Shown piece after piece: positions 22,693 through 32,036 of a DNA stretch of 64,000 nucleotides (position 1 is the stretch's first letter; each line of letters starts with the position of its first letter). Position numbers and translations under genes: made by a program. Below the pieces are notes generated by a model. That model ran no database searches. It saw only the letters and a program-made list of their open reading frames with translations, and was not told the DNA's origin. Source of the stretch: Siphonodentalium dalli (Eukaryota > Mollusca > Scaphopoda > Gadilida > Siphonodentaliidae); assembly GCA_032622095.1 (NCBI GenBank), contig CP136067.1, positions 132,929,990 to 132,993,989 of the forward strand, written 5' to 3'.

Positions 22693-23513
22693 AAATACAA
22701 ATTACTTCGGCGTCGGAATTGCAACTTTACCATAGACGTTCCACCAATAAACTGAATTGGTTTGCCAGTTTCACCAGTTATATACACATTTATGGTATCA
22801 AAGCTAGACTTTGATACTGGTACATAATGTAAGTTTTTGAATTCATGCGTAATATGTTTACCATCATGTATTCTTTTACTCTCGAATGATGTCACTCGTA
22901 ATATCGGTGCTTCAACATCACTAAGAATTGTATAATCAGCAATGTCAGAATAAACAAACAATTGATTATGCTCCGCGTTTAAATCAACTCCATATGGAAA
23001 TGATATCGAAGGGGCAGCAAATGTAGCAGTCTCTGATTCTGTTCTGTAAACAAGTTTATCCAAAAGAGCTCTGGGGAGTACAAGACCTACTTTGGTATAA
23101 CTATTGTTTGAAATTTTAACTCGTTGTTGTGCTTTGGAATATCCGAACACGATTTCCAGTTCTGGAATCAATCTGTTTACTGTAATATCAATTACACCTT
23201 GAATTGCATCTGTCAAATGTGATCCGCCAGAATATGCTCCTTCTGGTATTTTTAATTCTATAGGATTTTCTTGTTTTGAAATTACTACTTCACTTATTGG
23301 TAACTTGTGCAGATATTGTAAAAATCTTGGAACAGAAGTTTTTATTTTTATTATGCAAGCATCTCCAATAATGTTGTATGTTTCTGATGGTACAATTAGT
23401 TCAACCATTGCAACTTCACAAAGCTCTTTATCAATATGTATGGTTTTTGGTAATTTCACTGTGAAACAACATTGTGAGTTGGCTGGGTAAAGTGACATTG
23501 AACTATCACTCAT
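22689..23513 (-). CDS. Polinton minor capsid (penton-like) protein
   Basis: The 274-codon frame starts MSDSSMSLYPANSQCCFTVKLPKTIHID and continues ELCEVAMVELIVPSETYNI. This is the standard opening of Polinton penton-like proteins (SLYP.N....KLP..I......EV...EI..P..WYN). The later RVTSFESKRIHDGKHITHEF and FKNLHYVPV, then INVYITGETGKPIQF, also match the family's beta-rich end. It is predicted to form the pentameric vertex with a single jelly-roll fold. It is the first gene of the compact cluster penton, pX-like, major capsid. The frame is open throughout. Confidence 0.85.
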   Translation of the reverse strand: MSDSSMSLYPANSQCCFTVKLPKTIHIDKELCEVAMVELIVPSETYNIIGDACIIKIKTSVPRFLQYLHKLPISEVVISKQENPIELKIPEGAYSGGSHLTDAIQGVIDITVNRLIPELEIVFGYSKAQQRVKISNNSYTKVGLVLPRALLDKLVYRTESETATFAAPSISFPYGVDLNAEHNQLFVYSDIADYTILSDVEAPILRVTSFESKRIHDGKHITHEFKNLHYVPVSKSSFDTINVYITGETGKPIQFIGGTSMVKLQFRRRSNLYL

Positions 23514-23804
23514 GAGAGTTATGTAGAACGAGTTCTTTTTTTCTCAGTATTTTTCAATAATTTCAGTCCAGGTGTTGGTAGAATATAACCTAGAGAACTA
23601 CTTAGAAGAATAAGCCACAATTCTTTGTTTGCGCTCTGGATACTAATGTGTACAATAGATGTAATTATTATGATATAAATAATAATTATCTACGTGAAGT
23701 AGGTGACTTGGTTCTTAGCAACTTTTTCACCACAGAACTTAAATTGTGATGGTTCATCGAGATTAATTGAATCTGAATGATTTTGCGACATGATATATTC
23801 TGTT

Positions 23805-25127
23805 TTATACTAAATTTGAAGCTGGGATCCAACTGTCAAACTTGTTTGGATATCCAAGCCAATGAACTTTAATTTCTTTTACTGTTTTACCACCCACTCT
23901 TCTCGTTCTTTTATCAATAACGGATTCTATTTCATACACCTTACTGTCTTTTATATGCTGGATTTCATGTTTGTAGAATGATCCATCAATCTCTTCACCA
24001 TCAAGATCAGAAACTTTGTATGTTATTGGATTAGTTTTACAAATTTTATCAACTTTGAAAATTTCACGAGTCCAGTTTGTTAAATAACCCTTTTCAAGTG
24101 TTCTTTTGGTTTTGTTGATACGAACCAAGTCACCCACTTTCAGTGTAGATTTTCCTTTTTTATTCCCTGTTCCATATAGATTTTTGGAAATTTCAGCTTC
24201 AGTTTTCAAAGTAACTTCCGACGGTTTCGATTTTATGCTACGGTGATAACTATTGTTGTAAGAATCGACTAGGGGCTGTAAAACATCAATATATCTTGAA
24301 GTTTTATTGTGTGTGAAATACTTCCACATACGAATTTTTAAAGTTCTTTGAAATCGCTCAACAATACTTGCTTTAGTCTCTGGATTCTCAGTTGTGAAGA
24401 AATGAATGCTTTCTGATCGCAGAAATTTCAAAAACTTTTCATTTTTGAATTCAGAACCTTTATCAGCTTGAAACGATTTTGGTTCACGTTTTGAAGATTT
24501 CAAAGTTTTCCTGAATGATTCGATCAAAGTTTGTCCAGATTTATCGTGGATTGGCAGTACCCACGCAAATTTTGAAAAAAGGTCTATCACACACAACAGA
24601 TATCTGTAATTATCATTATGTTTTTTCAAATTCTGAAGATCAGCTAAATCTGCCTGCCATTGAATATCAATCCCCGCTACAACAGTCTTTCTACGTTGGA
24701 ATTTTCGAATTATTGGTTTGTGTAAAGTATATGTCGACTGGCCTTGAAACCATTTCTTCACATCTATGAGTTTTATTTTTTTATTCTGCTTTTTCGCTTC
24801 ATCAAAAAGCTTCTTTATACCGCCATAACTTCCAACTTTCTTCGGATTATAGAAAATTTTAGATAACTGTTCATATAGTATGGATCCCATTGTGTTTTTT
24901 TCTGTTTTAATACCCTTTGGTGTCAACCTATCTGCTATTTTAGTTTTTGAATGTCTTGCTTTTATACCTTTCATTGGTGTGAATCGATGAGAATCAAATC
25001 GTTTTGGTGTTATGCTTTGTACCGGAGTTTCAAAATCATCATCTGAATCATATTTCAAATGTTTTTTAATCCAAAGCCAGCGGTTTCTGTTCCCTACAAA
25101 ATCTTGAGGTACATTAAGCTCACTCAA
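23805..25127 (-). CDS. Polinton integrase (DDE, retroviral type) with chromodomain
   Basis: 440 codons, intact. It has a family-typical N-terminal region (ILYEQLSKIFYNPKKVGSYGG, WFQGQSTYTLHKP). The catalytic core carries D160 in WQADLADL, D222 in FQADKGSEF and E258 in KASIVERFQR, exactly 35 residues between the last two. The region after the core has VGDLVRINKTK, and a C-terminal chromodomain follows (YEIESVIDKRTRR to WLGYPNKFDSWIPASNLV). The enzyme would join the AG-starting termini to host DNA with 6-bp staggered cuts, matching the CATAGT duplication. The chromodomain suggests targeting to methylated-histone chromatin, as in Ty3/Gypsy chromoviruses; this is inference. It appears unbroken although the polymerase is dead. 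Confidence 0.95.
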   Translation of the reverse strand: MSELNVPQDFVGNRNRWLWIKKHLKYDSDDDFETPVQSITPKRFDSHRFTPMKGIKARHSKTKIADRLTPKGIKTEKNTMGSILYEQLSKIFYNPKKVGSYGGIKKLFDEAKKQNKKIKLIDVKKWFQGQSTYTLHKPIIRKFQRRKTVVAGIDIQWQADLADLQNLKKHNDNYRYLLCVIDLFSKFAWVLPIHDKSGQTLIESFRKTLKSSKREPKSFQADKGSEFKNEKFLKFLRSESIHFFTTENPETKASIVERFQRTLKIRMWKYFTHNKTSRYIDVLQPLVDSYNNSYHRSIKSKPSEVTLKTEAEISKNLYGTGNKKGKSTLKVGDLVRINKTKRTLEKGYLTNWTREIFKVDKICKTNPITYKVSDLDGEEIDGSFYKHEIQHIKDSKVYEIESVIDKRTRRVGGKTVKEIKVHWLGYPNKFDSWIPASNLV

Positions 25128-25199
25128 TCCTTGTGAAAAGATTTGCCAGCCTGTTGGTTCGAAACCTTTTCTTTGTCGTACAATATGGATGTTTTGAAA

Positions 25200-25532
25200 T
25201 CAGTTGTAAAAGTTGTTCAGCTTTTTTCTCATCTTTAACGGAATACTTTCTAGCACATCCCTATGATGATGATTAAATTGTTGTTCTGTTTTCGGGGCTA
25301 AAATAGCTCTAACTGATTTTTGAGAAGTTTTCAATTTGTGCAAAGTTGTACCATATAATTGAACCTTCTCAGATTCTGACAAATTTTCATCAGAAACTGA
25401 ATTCAAATCTCTGCTTAGTTTTGAAATATTCGTAATTTCAGGATTAGGTGGTAATTTCGGATTAGTTAGATTCATTCTCCATTTTTTAATGTCATCCAAC
25501 ATTTTGAAGGGAACAGCGACCATTTTCTTCAT
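25200..25532 (-). CDS. Small conserved Polinton protein (unknown function)
   Basis: The frame opens upstream of 25532, but I choose the Met starting MKKMVAVPFKMLDDIKKW because Polinton homologues begin with this KKMV-VP-ML pattern. It continues LPPNPEITNISKLSRDL, DENLSESEKVQLYGTTL, giving 110 residues. It is helical and charged with no catalytic motif. Family members sit beside the small basic gene to its right, as here. A structural or assembly role is likely but unproven. Confidence 0.6.
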   Translation of the reverse strand: MKKMVAVPFKMLDDIKKWRMNLTNPKLPPNPEITNISKLSRDLNSVSDENLSESEKVQLYGTTLHKLKTSQKSVRAILAPKTEQQFNHHHRDVLESIPLKMRKKLNNFYN

Positions 25533-25537
25533 TTTTA

Positions 25538-25772
25538 CCTGGAAGTATTCCAGCGAGTGCTTTAGCAAGCAACGGTGCTAGCGAAGTTTGCGCTTCTGAG
25601 CTTCTGTTAGCTTTACATTGCCTTTTAAAATATTTTTACAGCATTCTGACATGCAATCAATCACTCTCTTTGAGGCATCTTTTATCATTTTTTTCCGAAA
25701 ATGAATTGGTGCCTGATTCATAGCCATTACAAAACTACCATATTTTTTAATCAGTGGAGTTTTTTTCACCAT
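25538..25772 (-). pseudogene. Small basic Polinton protein, internally deleted
   Basis: The 64-codon start (MVKKTPLIKKYGSF, then CMSECCKNILKGNVKLTEAQKRKLR) is the well-known opening of a ~100-130 residue basic Polinton protein that normally continues with a Lys-rich segment and a hydrophobic GGFL-type end. Here the frame stops right after QKRKLR. The hydrophobic end reappears in another frame (SLAPLLAKALAGILPG, about 25540-25590). The simplest reading is an internal deletion with frameshift. A DNA-binding or virion role is likely for intact relatives. Confidence 0.65.
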
Positions 25773-25808
25773 CTTTACTCTTCAACAGTTGAATGTCAAA
25801 CGACTGAA

Positions 25809-26312
25809 TTACTTTTCACTTTTATGTTTATTAAAATTACGATCAAATGCCATCAAAGCTAATTTCGAGGGGTTTGAAAGATTCATAATTTTTGAGTATC
25901 GTTGAACCAACGGGGAATGTTCTGCTTCTTGAACTGATGGAATTGGTTGCGGACCATTATCGTTGAGTGGTTGAAATCTAGCAAATGTAGAATTTAATCC
26001 AGTAGAATTTACTCTAGCTGGAGTAGTTCGCTGTGCAATCGTAGAATTTACTCGAGTATCATTTACTCTATTTGATCTAACTCGTGCAATTGATTTATTT
26101 TCTTTTTGTCTGAGAAGACTTCTGATCAAAACTCCACCGAGAAAACCACCTCCACCAGTTTTTAAAAGTATTTTCTTTTTTGAATCGATATGAGTTCTAC
26201 TGTCAGCTATTTTCTTCAGGTCTTTTTTGTGTTTTTGCATGAATGTCCAATGCTTTATAGGTACGGTTGGCCTTGGCGGTGGGTATCCTGTGAAAATATC
26301 TCCACCCGTCAA
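25809..26312 (-). CDS. Basic glycine-rich Polinton protein, possible virion core protein
   Basis: 167 residues, intact. The N-terminus reads MTGGDIFTGYPPPRPTVPIKHW. A Lys-rich segment leads to LLKTGGGGFLGGVLIRSLLRQ, a short hydrophobic glycine-rich stretch that could insert into membranes. Next comes a low-complexity middle with three RVNST/LNST repeats and an ordered end (SPLVQRYSKIMNLSNPSKLALMAFDRNF). Proteins with a GGGGFLGG core next to basic tails occur as small virion proteins in adenovirus-like elements. I do not recognise a defined domain. Confidence 0.55.
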   Translation of the reverse strand: MTGGDIFTGYPPPRPTVPIKHWTFMQKHKKDLKKIADSRTHIDSKKKILLKTGGGGFLGGVLIRSLLRQKENKSIARVRSNRVNDTRVNSTIAQRTTPARVNSTGLNSTFARFQPLNDNGPQPIPSVQEAEHSPLVQRYSKIMNLSNPSKLALMAFDRNFNKHKSEK

Positions 26313-26858
26313 AAACCGCTACAAACAGAAAGTACATCAAAATGTAGATAGACTTTGTCCGTATACAAATAAGAAATATCGCATAAACAGTATGTTATTG
26401 TCATATGTTTGACCATTGTTATGTAAACAAAAGCATAAAAAGTTACTTTTCTGAGGTTTGTTTATATTATGATGGTAAACATAAAGAGCGTTCTTTGTGG
26501 GTGAATTCCTGATATGGAACTAATAAAGAGCGTTTATGCCATTTGTGTGTGATTAGCCAGTAGCATTGTGCGGTCTTATGTAACACAATCAGGCTCTTGC
26601 TTAGGTAAAATATAGTAGGTCTTTACGATAACATGCTGTTTACGCGATGGTCATGGTATATATGAACGAAACTGTATGCGTTTTAATGTTTTTCTGTTTA
26701 CAGTGTTTGGAACAAATATGAATATTTTCGACAATTAAGGTCAACCGTGCCTTCAAGTGATCATCAAGTATTAATTTAGCGATAATCGAAAATACACTCA
26801 AGACTGCTTCATGCGACTCCATGATTGAAAATGAAATATTATGTTGATACACTTATCT
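26313..26858. other. Intergenic region within Polinton
   Basis: Two TAAAGAGCGTT motifs (26482 and 26523) lie here, part of a set recurring across the element. A minus-strand 60-codon frame (to 26640) directly after the ATPase stop is AT-rich and shows no family resemblance, so I do not call it. Confidence 0.5.
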
Positions 26859-27553
26859 TTATACCGATGAATATATTACCGCACCTCGATCGTCATTTGT
26901 GAGCCAGCGATGGAAAATATCAGTTCTAAGTCTCAACGATTTATCCGTTTTTGGGTGAAAATCGAGTAGTAAATAACCATGATTGGTTGAAGTTGCATCA
27001 TCATATGCCTGCATTAAATGAGGTATTTGCATTTGAGAGGCAAGAATTTTTATTTGGCCTTTATCACGCACACTTTGAAATAACACCATGTAATGTGCAT
27101 TCAAACTCAAAGTTCTACTCGCTTTAGATTTCTGAAACATGTTTTGGGTTATGTAAATAACAGACGTATTTCTGTGATGTCCTTTTCTTAACAACATAAT
27201 ATTTTCTTCATCTTTATCACCTAAAATGTATCAAAAACGACGAGGTGTGGTAAGTCTGTGTCATCGACAAGTTCATTGTCATCATCCGGTATTCCATTTA
27301 TAAATTGAATATTGTGAAATTCTTGCATCTGACTATAGGTATTTTGCCATTCTTTGTAACACCAAACGACTTTGTATGGAACAGGTTTGAACAAATCATC
27401 TTTATATTCGATTAATTTCTTAACAAAATCTGTTTTACCACAACCACTTGGTCCCGATATGAAAATGTTACAGGGATGTTTGAACAACAATGATTCGTCC
27501 ATCTTTACCCTGAGACAGATCATGTAAGACTGATTAGGATTGTTCGGAATCAA
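26859..27553 (-). pseudogene. FtsK/HerA (A32-like) genome-packaging ATPase, frameshifted
   Basis: The first frame holds CNIFISGPSGCGKTDFVKKL (Walker A, GPSGCGKT) and LPHLVVFD (Walker B). A stop at 27221 and a shift near 27225 break it. The second frame continues with KGHHRNTSVIYITQNMF (sensor region), SRTLSLNAHYMVLFQSVRD and ILASQMQIPHLMQAYDDAT, all standard for Polinton packaging ATPases. The family pumps DNA into preformed capsids using ATP. Only one frame break is visible in about 230 residues, so decay is recent. Confidence 0.88.
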
Positions 27554-27906
27554 CCTTTTTTATTTTTAATGAAGAGTCACCATAACTCCAGATTATTCCA
27601 AATGTCCATATGAGTTCATTATCTAAGTCTGAAATAGGTCTAGTGGTTTTTACAATATAATCCGAACACTTTTTCTTCAAATAACTTATCAGCAGTGAAA
27701 ATTGTACATGGTTCTCGGAGAATAATGTATCCATATATTCTCGTCACCTCTTCGAATTTCAAAGTTTTTTCATTGAGAATCCTGTCTTGATATTCAGCAA
27801 AACGAATAAAATTATTTTCAACTAATTCACGAATTTCGTTTATTTTGTTTTTAGGAGCACCATGAAATATCCAATAATCTGAAAACAGTTGATCCAATAT
27901 ATCCAT
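27534..27906 (-). pseudogene. Unknown Polinton gene upstream of ATPase, frameshifted
   Basis: Two overlapping frames read as one protein of about 120 residues: MDILDQLFSDYWIFHGAPKN up to about 27665, then CSDYIVKTTRPISDLDNELIW to a stop at 27534. The acidic and aromatic composition is ordinary for a folded protein, but no family is recognised. The end overlaps the start of the ATPase by 20 nt. Confidence 0.5.
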
Positions 27907-27930
27907 TAAGAAATCAGTTTCAAATTCTGA

Positions 27931-28131
27931 TCACTCAATCAAACATCTCAGTCGACTCTGCCCCTCAGAGAAATGTCCGTTCAGAAAATTCTGCACTATA
28001 ATTTTACTTTCCCTCAAAAACCAAGCTTGCTTAAGTTCTTGTTTGATTTCTTGATCCATTTTTGACATTTCGATCAAATTATAATAAATTTTCAAAAGCA
28101 TCTCTGCTGGTAACACATCGATTCCATCCAT
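27931..28131 (-). CDS. Short F-box-like protein overlapping the polB end
   Basis: 66 residues starting MDGIDVLPAEMLLKIYYNLIEMS. The LP-x-E-x-L-x-K-I spacing is the signature of an F-box N-terminus, which in eukaryotes binds Skp1 to recruit proteins to SCF ubiquitin ligases. The rest (QEIKQELKQAWFLRESKIIV) is helical. It overlaps the polB reading frame by 53 nt. A longer upstream frame exists to 28206 but is the polB shadow. The F-box call rests on one short motif; viral capture of such domains is known in large DNA viruses. Confidence 0.4.
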   Translation of the reverse strand: MDGIDVLPAEMLLKIYYNLIEMSKMDQEIKQELKQAWFLRESKIIVQNFLNGHFSEGQSRLRCLIE

Positions 28132-31100
28132 AAGGAATTGTGTTGTATTCACCCACAACAAGTCGTTTGGTGTACACAGATCGGAATGTTTTTGTTTGCT
28201 CTTCACTAATTACTTCTCGGATCTTTGTGCGATTAATTCTGCATGGATAGTTTATGACACGTTGAAAATTTAACCGGTCGTTAACACATTCAACCATTGA
28301 ATGAAAATTTATTTGCTGTTTAGTTTTATAATCCAGAGTGATACCCTTGACCTTACATACAAATTTTATGACACCATCTTTCACGTACTGATATCCATAA
28401 TTTTTCGGTCCTAACCCTACAAATTTCATGATTTTAGCATCTGGATGCTCATCAGTCCATTTACCAAGGTAGCTGTCTTCAGTTTTGATATTTTCTTTTT
28501 CTGGATCGAAAATATACATACAGCTATCGGTGTCGAAATACAACACCCTATCTTGGAGTTTTTCTAAAAATGTATACAACTCCAAGCGTGCATATGCTGT
28601 GACAAATGATTCAACAACTACATTGGCAGATGGATGTGGTTCTATAATATCGGTTTTATGTTCATAGCTGAATAATATGAATTTATCCTGTTCCAAAATT
28701 TCAAATTTTTATCAGTTAATAGTTCAAAATATCTGGATGGTTCTGAGATATATTCAGTTTTAGTAAGAATATTATTTTGTGCATATTTTCCCCATATGCA
28801 ATTTATCATTAATTTTGCGCACTGACGGAGTCCTGGGTTTTTTTCTATTTTTTTCTTTTTCAAGTTTTATACCTTCAACCTCATAATAATCTTTAATGTA
28901 TTTATCTTTATCTTCTTCACTTTTAACAGAATTTGGATATCCACTTGCTTCTTGTTTAATTTTGAGGTATTTATCAATGTAATCCCTGTATACTTTGTCC
29001 GACCACTCAGTCCAATGCCAAACTTGATACACTTCCAGAATTTGGTAACCCAAATCTATTGCTTTGAATAATTCTACATGCGTCCAAACTCCAACTAAAG
29101 CACGCTGTTCAGTTTTATGACTACACTGTCCACTTTCATTTTCTGCACAAGTTTTACACAATGTATATATCATTTTGTTATTACAGTGGATCGGTAATGG
29201 AATGTACAATTTATTTGGAGGTAATACTTTGCATTTAATGAGTCCTTTGTAAGATTTGATGTCTCCTATTTGTTCCTGACTTAGAATTGTTGGATGACCA
29301 AGAGGGTACTCCTTATATTTATTTACACTAGGATACAAACTGCATATATCAATATATTTTATTTCCTGTTTAGATGTTGGTTCTATTTCATGATATAATT
29401 TTAGAGCATTCGTCCTGCCACCAAATAATGCTTCCCTTGGTTTAATTGGGTCTTGATGCAAATAGAATTGATCCATAGTTTGTTTTAAATTTGTGTCTGC
29501 TTTACTTTTATTGTGCAGGTCATGTTCCCAGATGCATATTAATTTGCATCCCAAGCTTTTGATTTCAGTTTCCGTTTTTATTGTTTTTTCATACAATTCA
29601 TGCATTGTTATATTACTGTATTGGTTTCGGCGATTTCTATCTGGATAGCAAGTAGGATAGCCATGAAAAAAACACCCATACATTTCATACACTGTGTTTG
29701 ATTCTGCATGATAACCAACAACAAAATGTGTGCCTATTTTAACTTCACCACCATTTAAAGCATGTTTTATGTTTATATTTTGTTTTGTAGCAATGTACTG
29801 TAGCCATCGAATTGCTTTCATTGAAAATTCACGCGCTTGTGGATATCCAGCGTCGGAAATTATACCTAGAGAATTCTCTGGTAATGAATTTTTTCTCCAT
29901 GCAAGGTTGCAGGTTTGAGCTAATGTTATTGCTTCCTGGAATGGATCTATTTGATCAGTTTCCATTACATATAGTCTGAATTTGCCACATCCACGTCTTA
30001 AAATGTCTACATCTGATTTACAATACTTTTGAATTTCTTTTTGAAAATCAAAAATATCCTCACCCCTAGCTTCGTACCATTTCAGAAATGAATCTCTATT
30101 TTCCTCAGACATGATTTCAGGTTTATAGTATTTTTTGTCTAGATATGGTCCTACGTAATTCTGAAAGTCCTGTGTATTTGCCCATGTGGAAAATAACCTT
30201 TAGCCATTTCTTCAAGTTGGAATGTTTTTGGAAATTTAGATAATGCCATAGGGATGAAACTCAATGAATCGATTACTTTAACACCATTGAATTGAAAACT
30301 AAGTATTTTGTTGCCATTCATAATAACATTAGGTTTTGAATTTCCATTGTTCACCAAGTAATGTAAGAGGAACTGACTATCGTAACCTCTTGCATTGTGA
30401 GCCATTCATGTTGTACCTTTATGATCGTTGATGTAAAACAACCATTTGCTAAATCTTTCCAATACATTCTCTCCTTTAAAAATATATTCTCTGTTTGACA
30501 ATACAGAATCACATGAAATGAATATTTCATCAATGGGTTTACATATACAATTTTCACAAGCAGTTTGTGCAACACAAAAATTGGGTATATGAACACCAGT
30601 ATCTTGTTGACATTCAAAATCAAAAAAATATGAATGGTACCCTTACTTCTTTCTGTGTTTCTCTCTTTTGGTACTGCTAGATATGACATCTGTGATCTGA
30701 TGCGACAATTTCCTTACAGTATTTGCACTTCTGTGTTCCCGAACGATATGTCTTTTCTCCTTTCGTGTGACGATTTCAACCCCACATTTCTGGCATTTGT
30801 GTATCATATCACAAATAGTTTTGTCTTGTTTTGGTGATTTTTTCAAAAGATTGTCGAGACATCGTTTACTTCTAAAAGTCCTCTTACATTTGATGCATTG
30901 TATCCATCGTTCAAAGGGACATATCTGACCCTCGAAACACATACACTTGTGTGGACATAAATGATCACCTCTGTTGTTCGAACCGACATCACAGTGTTCA
31001 CAGTAATAATGACATCCAAGGAATCCCATGACAGTTGTGATCACATCGTAGTGGTTGTCATTGAAATATAGATGGACAACTTTACTTTCTTTCCCAACTG

Positions 31101-31911
31101 GTGGTGGTTGAAAAAGAAAGCCTTCGTCAGCAAATTGATTATGTATTTTTATAACATACTCAGGATATAGTTGTTCCTGAATAATTTTGTATTCTCAACC
31201 CCGCAACTGGTGTCGTGTGATAACCCCACTTTATCCAAAAATGACTTTGCAGCTTCCCGTTGTGAAGCTCTTGCTGGTCTCGTAATCCGTTTCCATTGTT
31301 GCTTCCATTCAGTTGTATCTTTTTTTGTCAACATTACACATACCAACAACGACAGCCCTCGCAAAACACATGTTATCTTCTGCGTTCTGAATCAGAAGAA
31401 TACTTTTCTTTACTGTTTTCATTTGATTTTTATCACCGAATGCTCCATAATGTAAGGTATGTCTTGCGGTCCCTGTAGGCATATGCGTGATAGTGATGTC
31501 AAATGTCATCTGTCTGTCATGAATTTTGAATTTTTTGTTCGATTGTGCAACTTTTTCTATGTTGTCAAGCAATAATTCACCCGTCAGGTCTTTTGCTTCA
31601 GTGAACGGGACGTGAATCCCTAGATCTAGCCCTGGATGAAAGATGGAAATTCTCATTTGATCTTTTGGTCCTGCATCACACTCATCTTTCAAACTGTTCA
31701 CCAGATCTTTGAAAATTCTGTGAACAGTTTGAAATGGTTGATGAAATTCTTGAAATGTAAAGTTGTATTTCTTTGATGCTGTTTTAAATTGCCTCGAGTA
31801 TTTATCGGTCAGATTTTTTATAGTATAATATTTACAGCCATCATCCAGTCGCACTCTCTTTCTATTATCTCGTTCGCTTTCGCTATCTGAATATGGCACA
31901 AGGCGCTTCAT
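28079..31911 (-). pseudogene. Protein-primed DNA polymerase B (Polinton PolB), inactivated
   Basis: Order from the start: a nuclear-type N-terminus (MKRLVPYSDSESERDN), a FCF-like NAEDNMCFARAVVVG motif, a Cys/His-rich segment (CHYYCEHCDVG near 31000; CIKCKRTF, CQKCGVE), exonuclease I FFDFE near 30620, exonuclease II HNARGYDSQF near 30380, exonuclease III YCKSDVDIL near 30020, palm motif A DICSLYPS near 29340, motif B near 28800-28840 (INCIWGKYAQ) and motif C YFDTDS near 28530. The enzyme would copy the element from a terminal protein primer. I see frame breaks near 31320, 31190, 30183, 28855 and 28695 and stops at 30643-30645 and 30406-30408, so it is dead. The start is the second Met of the frame, because the first lies inside the promoter palindrome. 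Confidence 0.92.
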
Positions 31912-32036
31912 CGTGAAATGACGACGTGATGACACGGACATGCGCAGTCATCGTCCGTGTCAGAGCATAAAAGCGACGCGCCTTTTCATCACGTCGTCAT
32001 TTCACTGACGACTGAATAACACACCGAACGCTCACA
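31912..32036. promoter_or_regulatory. Divergent palindromic promoter between polB and zinc-knuckle gene
   Basis: GTGAAATGACGACGTGATGA (31913-31932) is mirrored exactly by TCATCACGTCGTCATTTCAC (31986-32005), with an inner pair GACACGGAC/GTCCGTGTC. CATAAAAG at 31966 is a TATA-like box for the plus-strand gene. The TGACGACGTGATGA core resembles the ATGACGTCGTCA core of the outer-gene promoters. Confidence 0.65.

Noticed and set aside
31171-31478. Plus-strand frames over the polB region
   Set aside because: They are shadows of the minus-strand polymerase.
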